DNA from: Hydrogenophaga sp.
GTDB lineage: Bacteria > Pseudomonadota > Gammaproteobacteria > Burkholderiales > Burkholderiaceae_C
Reading direction: 5' to 3'
Length of the DNA: 64,000 nucleotides
Assembly (NCBI RefSeq): GCF_030373225.1
Contig: NZ_JAUCZG010000001.1
Location: 62,001 to 126,000 of the forward strand
Shown here: piece after piece, positions 1 through 8,575 of the stretch
Position numbering within the stretch: the first letter of the stretch is position 1
Layout: every line of letters starts with the position of its first letter
The notes under the pieces: model-generated
Told to the model about the DNA's origin: nothing
The model's input: the letters and a program-made list of their open reading frames with translations, nothing else
Databases searched by the model: none
Program-made: the position numbers and the translations under genes

Positions 1-518
1 TCAAGTACACGTCGCCTGACTTCGGCGGCATCAGTGGTTCGGTGTCGTATGCACTGGACGAGACCGTCAACGGCGACGCCGAAGTGCTCGCCTTCCACGT
101 CAAATATGCTGGTGGCCCGATCTATGCAGGCCTGGCATACCAAGACGAAGGCACCACCGCTGGTGTGGCGAACCCAGAGTACATCCGTGCGAACGCTTCG
201 TATGACCTCGGCATGGTTCAACTGCTCGCGACCTATGGCAACAAGAAAGTTGGTGCTGTCAAAACGAACGAGTACGCCGTGGGCGTGAACGTGCCATTGA
301 GCAGTGCTTTGGTGCTGTCTGCCGGCTATGCCACTTCGAAGGACAACACCGCTGGTGGCAGCAACAAGCGTGACGGTTTCGGCCTCGGCGCGACCTATGC
401 CCTGTCCAAGCGCACGACCGTTTACGGTGCCTTCACGTCGGCAGATTGGAAAGATGGCGCTGGCGTCAAGACCAACGACATCAGCATCTGGGGCGTGGGT
501 GTTCGCCACGCCTTCTGA
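1..518 (+). CDS. Gram-negative porin, C-terminal part (5' truncated)
   Basis: The reading frame is already open at base 3, so the start lies before the window and about 171 C-terminal residues are visible. Alternating hydrophobic and polar beta strands with short turns, the GATYALSKRT-VYGAF segment and a C-terminal phenylalanine (…GVGVRHAF) are typical of the Burkholderiales general porin family (Porin_4). The terminal Phe is the usual signal for BamA-mediated outer-membrane insertion. Such porins form trimeric diffusion channels for small solutes. An internal ATG at 42 is not the true start, because the barrel pattern continues upstream of it. A strong terminator follows directly. Confidence 0.88.
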   Translation, partial: KYTSPDFGGISGSVSYALDETVNGDAEVLAFHVKYAGGPIYAGLAYQDEGTTAGVANPEYIRANASYDLGMVQLLATYGNKKVGAVKTNEYAVGVNVPLSSALVLSAGYATSKDNTAGGSNKRDGFGLGATYALSKRTTVYGAFTSADWKDGAGVKTNDISIWGVGVRHAF

Positions 519-544
519 GCTGATTCCTCCTGAGTCTGCTTGAC

Positions 545-577
545 AAAAAGCCACCCGGCCTGCCGGGTGGCTTTTTT
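545..577 (+). terminator. Rho-independent terminator of the porin gene
   Basis: A perfect 10-bp GC-rich stem (550-559 with 562-571) has a minimal loop, is preceded by five A and followed by six T. It starts about 27 bases after the porin stop codon. The flanking A and T runs also let it work for the opposing comEA-like gene that ends at 598. Confidence 0.9.
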
Positions 578-597
578 CATGGGCCCAAGCTTTCAGC

Positions 598-927
598 TCA
601 TTTGCTCGCTGCAGCGGGCTTTGTGTCTGCGGGCTTCTTCTGGGCAACCGGCTTGTCCATGGGTTTGAAGGCTTGACCGTTCACGTTGAGACCCTCTGAC
701 GACAGTTTGGCCGCGCGCTTGTCACCGATGCCGGGTACTCTCCGGATCAAGTCGGTCCAGTCCTTGAACGGTGCGATCTTGCGTTCCTCCAGGATCTTGG
801 TCGATGTGCTCGGACCGATCCCTTTGATGCTGTCAAGATCGGCCACTGTGGCTTTGTTGATGTCCACGGCAGCCAGGCTGATGGCAGCGAAGAATGCCAG
901 CAGGCTGGCCATGATTTTCTTGAACAT
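598..927 (-). CDS. Secreted ComEA-like helix-hairpin-helix protein
   Basis: A protein of 109 residues. A hydrophobic signal segment (MFKKIMASLLAFFAAISLAA) is followed by a ComEA-type helix-hairpin-helix domain with VDINKATVADLDSIKGIGPS and a second hairpin, RVPGIGDKRA. The tail is Lys/Pro/Ala-rich. This family binds double-stranded DNA without sequence specificity. Full ComEA proteins pull DNA into the periplasm during natural transformation, but short stand-alone members are often annotated only as ComEA-family DNA-binding proteins. The start at 927 is chosen because GGAGG sits five bases upstream and the signal peptide begins there. A longer in-frame start at 981 lacks both. It is divergent from the DUF3047 gene. 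Confidence 0.82.
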   Translation of the reverse strand: MFKKIMASLLAFFAAISLAAVDINKATVADLDSIKGIGPSTSTKILEERKIAPFKDWTDLIRRVPGIGDKRAAKLSSEGLNVNGQAFKPMDKPVAQKKPADTKPAAASK

Positions 928-1098
928 GATGTCCTCCGTTTGGATGAGGTGGAGCGCGACAGATGCAGGCAGTTGGTGCAAAAGCCTGGCTCCTGTCGCG
1001 GAAACCCGATGGCGGGTCCCGGTTCGAAATGTAGATCAAAAATACTAATAAATTTTCATTCATCGATACCGATGAGTCTTTAATGACTGGTTTGCAAC
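928..1098. promoter_or_regulatory. Divergent intergenic region with a short palindrome
   Basis: This 171-base region separates the starts of the comEA-like and DUF3047 genes, and part of it is clearly more AT-rich than its surroundings (about 1025-1085). It holds the small inverted repeat TCATCGATACCGATGA (1060-1075, arms of six bases). I could not place a convincing -35/-10 pair, so calling it the shared promoter region is an inference from gene orientation. Confidence 0.4.
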
Positions 1099-1929
1099 AT
1101 GCCTCAACGCTCCCCGTTCACTGCTGTTGCGGTTCGTGTGCGCCGGTCGCTGCCTTTGATTTGGCTGCCATGGCTGGTGCTCACGCTGGGGCTGGCGGCT
1201 TGTTCGACGGGAAGCGTGGTCGTCGAGCCTGACGACCCCGCGCACGGGCACCTCGCCCCCGAGGCTTGGCAGCCAACGGCACAGCGGTTGTTGACCACGC
1301 CGCCGAGTGCCTTGGGGTGGCAATCCTTCGCCCTGCCGGGCAAGCGACATGTTCCGTTCGAAACGGTGGTGGTGTTGGATCGAACCGCCTTGCGGGTGAA
1401 GGCAGACAACTCGGTGAGCATCCTGCGTCGCCGTTTCGAGCCGACATTGGGCAAGCCTGGGCGCTTTGCCTTTTCGTGGAAAGTGGATGCGCTGCCGGCG
1501 GGCGCCGATCTTTCGGCCGCAGACGCCTCGGATTCGCCGGTGGGCGTCGTCCTGGCGTTCGAGGGAGACCGCACGCGCTGGTCTGCCAGGACGCACCGGC
1601 TCTCCGAAATGAGCCGCTTGCTCACAGGCGAAGAATTGCCCTTCGCCACCTTGATCTATGTGTGGGGCAGCCATGAATTGCCGGGCACCGTCGTGGTGAA
1701 TCCGAGAACCGACCGCATCCGCAAACTGGTGCTCGACAGCGGCACGCGGGACATCGGTGTGTGGCGGGACCACGTGCGCGATGTGCAGGCGGACTTTCGC
1801 CAGGTTTTTGGCGAAGAGCCCGGGCCCCTGCGTGTGGTGGCGTTGATGACGGACACCGACAACACGCGCAGTGCGCTCACCGCGTGGTACGGCGCACTGA
1901 ATCTCGAAGTCGCGGCAGCCGTGCCTTGA
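1099..1929 (+). CDS. DUF3047 family lipoprotein
   Basis: A protein of 276 residues. An Arg-rich N-terminus and hydrophobic segment end in a lipobox (LAAC-S) near residue 35, which predicts a lipid-anchored periplasmic protein. The remainder matches the DUF3047 pattern as I recall it: a Trp/Phe core (FSWKVDALPAGAD), a conserved LIYVWGSHELPGT segment, a GVWRDHVRDVQADFRQVFGE stretch and the C-terminal VVALMTDTDNTRSA motif. The biochemical role of this family is not known. The ATG at 1099 directly precedes the signal sequence. Only a weak ribosome-binding site is visible. Confidence 0.78.
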   Translation: MPQRSPFTAVAVRVRRSLPLIWLPWLVLTLGLAACSTGSVVVEPDDPAHGHLAPEAWQPTAQRLLTTPPSALGWQSFALPGKRHVPFETVVVLDRTALRVKADNSVSILRRRFEPTLGKPGRFAFSWKVDALPAGADLSAADASDSPVGVVLAFEGDRTRWSARTHRLSEMSRLLTGEELPFATLIYVWGSHELPGTVVVNPRTDRIRKLVLDSGTRDIGVWRDHVRDVQADFRQVFGEEPGPLRVVALMTDTDNTRSALTAWYGALNLEVAAAVP

Positions 1930-2029
1930 GGCGACGCAGCGGTTCCGCCGTGATGCGGGTTACTCCCGGATGGCATGCGGGAACGTTTGTTGCATAGTCC
2001 AGCATCGTGTTCACTCCCAGGGTTTCTCC

Positions 2030-3616
2030 ATGAATTCCAGCATCCCTTCCATGCACCTTGCCGCCTTGACGGTGGCGCTCTCGTTGGCCGCAGGTGGCCT
2101 GCATGCCAAGACCTTCAAATGGACCAGCGCCAGCGACATCCCGACATGGGACATCCACTCGCAGAACAACGCGCTGGCCAACGGCATTCATGCATCGGTG
2201 TACGAGTCGCTCGTGTACTACAACAGCAAGACATTCAAGCCCGAGCCGATCCTGGCCACCGCCTGGAAGCAGGTCACGCCGACCCAGTTGCGTCTCAATC
2301 TGCGCACCGGCGTGAAGTTTCACGACGGCTCCACGTTCTCGGCAGACGATGCCGTGTTCTCGATCGAGCGCGCGATGTCCAAGACCTCGAACTTCGGCAT
2401 CTATGCCCAAGGCATCGACAAGGTGGTCAAGGTGGATGCCAACACCATCGACATCTTCACCAAGGACCCGAACCCGGTGCTGTTGAACCAGCTCACCGAG
2501 TTGCGCATGATGAGCAAGGCCTGGGCCGAGAAGAACAACTCGACGGCACCCAAAGACATCAAGACACAGGACGAAAACTTTGCGCACCGCAACGCCAACG
2601 GCACAGGGCCGTTCGTGCTGAAAGAGTGGCAGCCTGACCAGAAACTGGTGCTCACGCGCAACCCGAACTGGTGGGGCAAGTCCGAAGGCAACGTGACCGA
2701 GGTGGTCTACACGCCGGTGAAGGCGGTCGCCACGCGCATGGCCGCTCTGCTCTCGGGCGAGGTGGACCTGGTGCTCGACCCCAGCCCGCAAGACCTGCCG
2801 CGCGTGCGCGCCGAGGGCAACCTGAAGGTTGTCGACGGTATCGAAAACCGCACGATCTTCTTTGGCATGGACCAGTTCCGCAACGAGCTGCCAGGCAGCA
2901 ACATCAAGGGCAAGAACCCTTTGAAGGACCAGCGCGTGCGCAAGGCGCTGTACCAGGCGATCGACATGAACACCATTGCCCGCGTGACCTTGCGCGGTCT
3001 GGGTCAGCCCACCGGTGCGCTGGTGGCCCCTCAGGTCAATGGCTGGACGGAAGCGGTGCACAAGCGTCACCCGTTTGATGTGGCCGCCGCGCAAAAGCTG
3101 CTGGCCGATGCCGGCTACAAGGACGGCTTCGAAGTGGACTTCGCCTGCCCGAACAACCGCTACATCAATGACGAGCAAATCTGCCAGGCCGTCACGGCCA
3201 TGTGGGCGCGCATCGGCGTCAAGGCCAAGCTGCGCACCTTGCCGCTGGTGACCTACTTCCCGATGATCCAGCGCTACGAGGCGAGCATTTACATGCTGGG
3301 CTGGGGCGTGCCGACCTTCGATGCGCTCTACAGCCTTCAGTCGCTGGTGCGCTCCGTGGGCGCAGGCGGTGATGGCAACTACAACGTGGGGCGTTACAGC
3401 AACCCGCAAATGGACGCCCTGGTGGAGCGCACCAAAAAGGAAACCAACCTGAAGCTGCGCACCGAGTTGCTGACCAAGGCCCTGGCCTTGCAGAACGAAG
3501 ATGTGGCGCACATCCCGCTGCACAACCAGGTCATTCCATGGGCCATGAAGAAGAACATCGACGTGGTGCACCGCGCCGACAACCGGCTGGACTGGCGCCT
3601 GATCAAGGTAAACTGA
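2030..3616 (+). CDS. ABC transporter substrate-binding protein, peptide family 5 (first copy)
   Basis: A protein of 528 residues. A Sec signal peptide with a likely cleavage after residue 26 (…GGLHA) is followed by an SBP_bac_5 domain (DppA/OppA type) with the usual opening about IPTWDIHSQNNALANGIH, the family block GVKFHDGSTFSADDAVFS and the late KDQRVRKALYQAID block. It would capture a peptide or similar solute in the periplasm and deliver it to the permeases downstream. The start at 2030 begins the signal peptide. An in-frame start at 1970 gives an unlikely N-terminus. A paralogue lies at 5950-7527 in the same operon. Confidence 0.9.
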   Translation: MNSSIPSMHLAALTVALSLAAGGLHAKTFKWTSASDIPTWDIHSQNNALANGIHASVYESLVYYNSKTFKPEPILATAWKQVTPTQLRLNLRTGVKFHDGSTFSADDAVFSIERAMSKTSNFGIYAQGIDKVVKVDANTIDIFTKDPNPVLLNQLTELRMMSKAWAEKNNSTAPKDIKTQDENFAHRNANGTGPFVLKEWQPDQKLVLTRNPNWWGKSEGNVTEVVYTPVKAVATRMAALLSGEVDLVLDPSPQDLPRVRAEGNLKVVDGIENRTIFFGMDQFRNELPGSNIKGKNPLKDQRVRKALYQAIDMNTIARVTLRGLGQPTGALVAPQVNGWTEAVHKRHPFDVAAAQKLLADAGYKDGFEVDFACPNNRYINDEQICQAVTAMWARIGVKAKLRTLPLVTYFPMIQRYEASIYMLGWGVPTFDALYSLQSLVRSVGAGGDGNYNVGRYSNPQMDALVERTKKETNLKLRTELLTKALALQNEDVAHIPLHNQVIPWAMKKNIDVVHRADNRLDWRLIKVN

Positions 3617-3631
3617 TTTCAGCCGATCGGC

Positions 3632-3673
3632 AGAGGGTCGCGCACAACCGCGTGCGACCCTCTCTTCTTTTTT
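3632..3673 (+). terminator. Terminator-like hairpin between the first binding protein and its permease
   Basis: A perfect 10-bp stem (3632-3641 with 3654-3663) is followed by a T-rich run (TTCTTTTTT). It ends eight bases before the dppB-like start. A partial terminator here would leave the binding protein more abundant than the membrane subunits, a common arrangement in ABC importer operons. Confidence 0.78.
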
Positions 3674-3680
3674 ACCCACG

Positions 3681-4661
3681 ATGTTTGCATTCATTCTTCG
3701 GCGTCTGGCGCAAGCTGTGATCGTCATGGTCAGCGTTGCGCTGATCGCGTTCATGTTGTTCCAGTACGTGGGTGACCCGGTCGTGTTCCTGCTGGGGCAA
3801 GACGCCACGGCCGAACAGATTCGTGAACTGCGCGCCGACCTCGGGCTGGATCAGCCGTTCTTTGTCCAGTTCTGGCACTTTCTGGCCAACGCGGTGCAGG
3901 GCGAATTCGGTCTGAGCTTGCGCCAGGGGGCCAAGGTCTCGCGGCTGATCGGCGAGCGCCTGCCGGCAACCCTGGAGCTCGCAGGCGTGGCCGCGGTGCT
4001 GGCGCTGGCGGTGGGCATTCCCATGGGGGTGTACGCCGCACTCAAGCGTGGCACCTTCGTGAGCCAGCTGTTCATGACCGTGTCCCTGCTCGGCGTGTCG
4101 CTGCCCACTTTTCTCATCGGCATCTTGCTGATCCTGGTGTTCGCCGTGAACCTGGGCTGGTTCCCCAGCTTCGGTCGGGGCGAGGTGACGCAGATCGGGT
4201 GGTGGACCACCGGACTGCTCACGGTCAAGGGCTGGCAACACATCACCTTGCCAGCGATCACACTGGCGATCTTCCAGCTCACGCTGATCATGCGTCTGGT
4301 GCGCGCCGAAATGCTGGAGGTGCTGCGCACCGACTACATCAAGTTCGCCCGCGCCCGGGGACTCACTGATCGCGCCGTTCACTTCGGCCACGCCCTGAAA
4401 AACACCCTGGTGCCGGTGATGACCATCACGGGACTCCAGCTCGGTGGCCTGATCGCCTTTGCCATCATCACCGAGACCGTGTTCCAGTGGCCAGGCATGG
4501 GCTTGCTGTTCATTCAGGCAGTCACCTTTGCCGATATCCCGGTGATGGCCGCCTACCTGTGCCTGATTGCCCTCATCTTTGTGGTGATCAACCTGATCGT
4601 GGACCTGCTGTACTTCGCCGTCGATCCACGTCTGCGCGTTGAAAAATCTGGCGGCCATTGA
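3681..4661 (+). CDS. ABC transporter permease, DppB/OppB-like
   Basis: A protein of 326 residues with about six membrane segments. It starts with the family-typical MFAFILRRLAQAV and contains the BPD_transp_1 coupling loop YIKFARARGLTDRAV…NTLVPV (about residues 219-246), where the ATPase docks. DppB-type proteins form one half of the channel for di- or oligopeptide uptake. The companion DppC-like permease is separated from it by an amidohydrolase and a second binding protein. The stop codon overlaps the upstream edge of the next gene, which supports co-transcription. Confidence 0.92.
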   Translation: MFAFILRRLAQAVIVMVSVALIAFMLFQYVGDPVVFLLGQDATAEQIRELRADLGLDQPFFVQFWHFLANAVQGEFGLSLRQGAKVSRLIGERLPATLELAGVAAVLALAVGIPMGVYAALKRGTFVSQLFMTVSLLGVSLPTFLIGILLILVFAVNLGWFPSFGRGEVTQIGWWTTGLLTVKGWQHITLPAITLAIFQLTLIMRLVRAEMLEVLRTDYIKFARARGLTDRAVHFGHALKNTLVPVMTITGLQLGGLIAFAIITETVFQWPGMGLLFIQAVTFADIPVMAAYLCLIALIFVVINLIVDLLYFAVDPRLRVEKSGGH

Positions 4662-4672
4662 TTGCAACCGAC

Positions 4673-5953
4673 ATGCTGACTTCCCGCATCAAGGCCCACG
4701 GCCGCGCGTTTGCCCACATCGCGGCTTTTCACCCCGAGCTCACCGCTTTGCGGCGAGACCTGCACGCCCACCCCGAAATCGGTTTCGAGGAGCATTACAC
4801 CGCCCAGCGCGTGGTGGAGTCGCTCAAGGTCTGCGGAGTGGACGAAATCCACACCGGGATCGGCAAGACCGGCGTGGTCGCGGTCATCCATGGTCAACAC
4901 CGTGCCAGCGGTCGCATGATCGGATTGCGCGCCGACATGGACGCCCTGCCCATGACCGAACACAACGACTTTGCGTGGCGATCCACCAGGCCGGGGATGA
5001 TGCACGGCTGCGGTCACGACGGACACACCACAATGCTGGTTGGCGCGGCGCGTTATCTGGCCGAGACGCGCCAGTTCGACGGCACGGCGGTGCTGATATT
5101 CCAGCCTGGTGAAGAAGGTTTCGCGGGCGCCAAGGCCATGATCGAGGACGGGCTGTTCGACCGATTCCCGGTGCAGTCGGTCTTCGGCATGCACAACTGG
5201 CCACAGATGAAGCCCGGCACGGTGGGGGTGAACCCCGGACCCATGATGGCGTCTGCCGACCGCATCACCATCGAGATCACCGGCAAGGGAGGCCACGGAG
5301 CGCATCCCTACCAGACGGTGGACCCGGTGCTGGTTTCGGCCCACATCATCACCGCGGTGCAGAGCATCGTTTCGCGCAACGTGCGGGCCATCGACAGTGC
5401 CGTCATCAGCATCTGTGCCATGCAGGCCGGCGACATGGGGGCGTTCAGCGTGATGCCGGGCAAGGCCACGCTGGTGGGCACGGTGCGGACCTTCAACCCC
5501 GCCGTGCAGAACATGATCGAACAGCGCCTGCAGGAAGTGTGTTCGGGGGTGGCGCTTGGCCTGGGTGCGGCCGCCCACGTGAAATACGAACGCATCTACC
5601 CGGCCACCATCAACAGCGCGGAAGAGGCCCGCTTTGCCGCCGACGTGGCGCAAAAGCTGCTGGGCCACGATCACGTCGACCGCAACATGGACCCCAGCAT
5701 GGGGGCCGAGGATTTCTCTTTCATGTTGCAGGTCAAGCCTGGTGCCTATCTCCGCCTGGGGCAAGGGCTCGAGAGTGGCATGGGTGGCTGCTACCTGCAC
5801 AACAGCCGTTACGATTTCAACGACGAGGTGTTGCCTCTGGGTGCAGCCTTGCACGCCGGCCTCATCGAGCACGGCATGCCCCTGGCCGAAACGCACGTCA
5901 AGCCAACGGCACCGATGGCCAAGTTTTCCAACCACGCAAGGAGCGACGCATGA
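4673..5953 (+). CDS. M20 family amidohydrolase / aminoacylase (HipO-like)
   Basis: A protein of 426 residues. Metal-site motifs of the M20D family are present: RADMDALPM (87-94), HGCGHDGHT (111-119) and GEEGF (146-150), followed by a dimerisation domain. Relatives hydrolyse N-acyl amino acids, hippurate or related amides in the cytoplasm. Its position inside a peptide-type ABC importer operon suggests that it cleaves the imported substrate, but this is inference. ATG at 4673 is chosen over a TTG at 4658 that overlaps the preceding stop. The gene ends in an ATGA overlap with the second binding protein. Confidence 0.87.
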   Translation: MLTSRIKAHGRAFAHIAAFHPELTALRRDLHAHPEIGFEEHYTAQRVVESLKVCGVDEIHTGIGKTGVVAVIHGQHRASGRMIGLRADMDALPMTEHNDFAWRSTRPGMMHGCGHDGHTTMLVGAARYLAETRQFDGTAVLIFQPGEEGFAGAKAMIEDGLFDRFPVQSVFGMHNWPQMKPGTVGVNPGPMMASADRITIEITGKGGHGAHPYQTVDPVLVSAHIITAVQSIVSRNVRAIDSAVISICAMQAGDMGAFSVMPGKATLVGTVRTFNPAVQNMIEQRLQEVCSGVALGLGAAAHVKYERIYPATINSAEEARFAADVAQKLLGHDHVDRNMDPSMGAEDFSFMLQVKPGAYLRLGQGLESGMGGCYLHNSRYDFNDEVLPLGAALHAGLIEHGMPLAETHVKPTAPMAKFSNHARSDA

Positions 5954-7527
5954 AGTACCACAAGACATTCACGACGGGCTTGGTGATGGCCGCTGTGCTC
6001 GCCATGGGTTCGACCCAAGCCCAGACCATCCGCATCGGCAATCAGGGCGATGCGCTGTCCATGGATCCGCACTCGCTCAACGAATCGTTGCAGCTCAGCG
6101 TGACCAACAACGTGTACGAGCCTCTGGTGGGACGCGACCGGAACCTTCGCCTCGTGCCCGCACTGGCCACGAGCTGGAAGCAGACCTCGCCAAGCGTCTG
6201 GCGCTTCGAATTGCGCAAGGGTGTGACATTCCATGACGGCGCGCCGTTCACCGCTGACGATGTGCTGTTCAGCTTTGCCCGGGCCTCGGGTGAGGGTTCG
6301 GACATGAAGAGCTACACCAACGACGTGAAGGAGATCCGCAAGGTCAACGACTTCGCGGTCGAGATCGAGACCAAGGGGCCGTTTCCCATCCTGCCCGATG
6401 TGCTGTCGCTGCTGTTCATCATGAACAAGAAGTGGTCCGAGGAAAACCAGGCCACGCGTCCGGTGGACCGGCGCAAGGGCATCGAGAACGCTGCATCGTT
6501 CCGGGCCAATGGCACCGGACCGTTTCGCCTGCGTGAGCGCCAGCCCAACATCAAGACCAGCTTCGTGCGCAACGGCAACTACTGGGGAAAGATCGAAGGC
6601 AATGTGATCAACGTGGAATACACGCCCATCGGCAACGATTCCACCCGCGTGGCGGCCTTGCTGTCGGGCCAGGTCGACGTGATCGAGCCGGTGCCGCTGC
6701 AGGACGTGGCGCGCATCAACGCCAGCGGCAAGAGCAAGGTGATGCAGGGCCCCGAGCTGCGCACCATCTTCCTCGGCATGGACCAGAAACGCGACGAGCT
6801 GCTGTTTTCCAACGTCAAGGGAAAGAACCCCTTCAAGGACAAGCGCGTGCGTCAGGCCTTCTACCAGGCCATCGACATCAACGGCATCCAGCGCACCGTG
6901 ATGCGCGGCGCATCCAAGCCCACCGCACTGATGGTGGGCCCTGGCATCAATGGTTTCGACGAGTCGATGAACACGCGCCTGCCGTACGACCCCGACGCAG
7001 CAAAAAAGCTGCTGGCTGATGCAGGCTACCCCAATGGATTCGAAGTGGCGATGAACTGCCCGAACGACCGTTATGTGAACGACGGGGCGATCTGCCAGGC
7101 GGTGGCGGTGAGCCTCGCCCGAGTTGGTGTGAAGATCAACCTGCAGGCCGAGACCAAGGGAACCTATTTCCCCAAGATCCTCAAGCGGGACACCAGCTTC
7201 TACATGCTCGGATGGACACCGGGCACCTACGACTCCCACAACGCACTGAACGCCCTGATGCGCTGCGCCGATGACAAAGGCAGCGGCCAGTTCAACCTGG
7301 GCTCCTACTGCAACCCCAAGGTGGATGAGCTGACCGTGCAAATCCAGTCTGAAACCGACAAGACCAAGCGCGATGCCTTGATCCGCGAAGCCTTCAAGCT
7401 GCACGCCGATGACATCGGCCATCTGCCCCTGCACCAGCAGGCGCTCGCCTGGGGCGTGGCCAGCAATGTGCAGCTGGTCCAGTTCGCCGACAACTCCATG
7501 CCGTTTCGCTACATGTCGGTGAAGTAG
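5950..7527 (+). CDS. ABC transporter substrate-binding protein, peptide family 5 (second copy)
   Basis: A protein of 525 residues with a Sec signal peptide (cleavage near TQA-Q, residue 24) and an SBP_bac_5 domain. Blocks such as GVTFHDGAPFTADDVLFS and KDKRVRQAFYQAID closely parallel those in the copy at 2030-3616, so the two look like products of an old duplication. The start at 5950 overlaps the amidohydrolase stop by four bases (ATGA) and has AAGGAG seven bases upstream. The two binding proteins may serve different substrates through one shared channel. The sequence alone does not identify the ligand. Confidence 0.9.
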   Translation: MKYHKTFTTGLVMAAVLAMGSTQAQTIRIGNQGDALSMDPHSLNESLQLSVTNNVYEPLVGRDRNLRLVPALATSWKQTSPSVWRFELRKGVTFHDGAPFTADDVLFSFARASGEGSDMKSYTNDVKEIRKVNDFAVEIETKGPFPILPDVLSLLFIMNKKWSEENQATRPVDRRKGIENAASFRANGTGPFRLRERQPNIKTSFVRNGNYWGKIEGNVINVEYTPIGNDSTRVAALLSGQVDVIEPVPLQDVARINASGKSKVMQGPELRTIFLGMDQKRDELLFSNVKGKNPFKDKRVRQAFYQAIDINGIQRTVMRGASKPTALMVGPGINGFDESMNTRLPYDPDAAKKLLADAGYPNGFEVAMNCPNDRYVNDGAICQAVAVSLARVGVKINLQAETKGTYFPKILKRDTSFYMLGWTPGTYDSHNALNALMRCADDKGSGQFNLGSYCNPKVDELTVQIQSETDKTKRDALIREAFKLHADDIGHLPLHQQALAWGVASNVQLVQFADNSMPFRYMSVK

Positions 7528-7625
7528 AAGCCCCCCCTGCGCCGCCTTCGGCGTCTTCCCCCCGGTGGGGGGACGCACGCTGGGGCCGGCGGAGCCGGAC
7601 CCTCGCGAGCTCTGGTTGGGCGCTC
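7528..7625 (+). repeat. GC-rich intergenic repeat-like element with several hairpins
   Basis: This stretch between the second binding protein and the DppC-like permease contains the hairpins CGCCTTCGGCG (7543-7553) and CCCCCCGGTGGGGGG (7558-7572), and a GGCCGG…CCGG segment (about 7583-7600). I recall similar GC-rich elements between genes in Comamonadaceae, but this was not searched. A GTG at 7565 falls inside the second hairpin and is an unlikely start codon. The structures may affect mRNA stability or translation within the operon. Confidence 0.5.
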
Positions 7626-7657
7626 CCTTTCCTCGTCGCATTTCCAAGGACTTTCCG

Positions 7658-8569
7658 TTGACCTCACTTCTGCACCGCTGGGTCGACAGCGATGTCGGTC
7701 ACAGCTTTCGCAACTCACCCACCGCCATCGTGGCGGCGGTGATTGCGTTCATCTGCATCTTTTGCGCGGTGTTCGCGCCGTGGGTGGCGCCGCACAACCC
7801 CTTCGATCTCGCCACGCTCGAGCTGTCCAACGCCCGCCTGCCGCCGGCATGGAGTCCCGAGGGTTCGCGCAACTTCCTGCTGGGCACCGACGACCAGGGC
7901 CGCGACATCCTGTCGGCGCTGATGTATGGCGCACGCATCTCTCTGGCGGTGGGTTTTGCCTCGGTGGTGCTGTCGGTGATCATCGGCGTGTCCTTTGGCC
8001 TGGCCGCCGGCTTCCTGGGCGGGTGGGTCGACAGTGTGCTCATGCGCCTGTGCGACGTGATGTTGTCTTTTCCCGCCATCCTGGTGGCCCTGCTGATCGC
8101 CGGTGTGGGACGCGCCCTGTTTCCCAACGCGCACGAAGCGCTGGCCTTCGGCGTCCTGATCATTTCGATCACCCTCACCGGCTGGGTGCAGTACGCGCGC
8201 ACTGTGCGGGGCTCCACGCTGGTGGAGCGCAACAAGGAATACGTGCAGGCCGCCCGCGTGACCGGGGTTGCACCACTGCGCATCATGCGCAGCCATGTGC
8301 TCCCCAACGTCATGGGCCCGGTGCTGGTGTTGGCCACCATCCAGGTGGCCACCGCCATCATCACCGAGGCCACGTTGTCCTTTCTGGGTGTGGGCGCACC
8401 GCCCACCTCACCGTCGCTGGGCACGCTGATCCGCGTGGGCAACGACTATTTGTTCTCCGGCGAGTGGTGGATCACCATCTTCCCCGGCGCCATGCTGGTG
8501 CTGATCGCACTCAGTGTGAACTTGCTCGGCGACTGGCTGCGCGATGCACTCAATCCTCGCCTGCGTTAA
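7658..8569 (+). CDS. ABC transporter permease, DppC/OppC-like
   Basis: A protein of 303 residues. The N-terminal OppC_N region (RNSPTAIVAAVIAF, APHNPF) precedes a BPD_transp_1 domain with about six membrane segments and the coupling loop YVQAARVTGVAPLRIMRSHV. It is the partner of the permease at 3681-4661. I chose the TTG at 7658, which has AAGGA eight bases upstream and gives a normal N-terminus (MTSLLHRWVDS). A GTG at 7565 would add about 31 residues encoded by the GC-rich repeat. It is followed seven bases later by the first ATPase gene. Confidence 0.88.
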   Translation: MTSLLHRWVDSDVGHSFRNSPTAIVAAVIAFICIFCAVFAPWVAPHNPFDLATLELSNARLPPAWSPEGSRNFLLGTDDQGRDILSALMYGARISLAVGFASVVLSVIIGVSFGLAAGFLGGWVDSVLMRLCDVMLSFPAILVALLIAGVGRALFPNAHEALAFGVLIISITLTGWVQYARTVRGSTLVERNKEYVQAARVTGVAPLRIMRSHVLPNVMGPVLVLATIQVATAIITEATLSFLGVGAPPTSPSLGTLIRVGNDYLFSGEWWITIFPGAMLVLIALSVNLLGDWLRDALNPRLR

Positions 8570-8575
8570 TCCAAG

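Noticed and set aside
1877..3808. Minus-strand open frame of 643 residues opposite the first binding protein
   Set aside because: It is antisense to a clear SBP_bac_5 gene and spans the intergenic terminator. It has no family features.
5809..7647. Minus-strand open frame of 612 residues opposite the second binding protein
   Set aside because: Same reason: antisense shadow of a well-supported gene, and it crosses the GC-rich repeat.
7565..7657. N-terminal extension of the DppC-like permease from a GTG at 7565
   Set aside because: The added residues are encoded by a hairpin-rich repeat and do not resemble the family. A TTG with a good ribosome-binding site lies at 7658.
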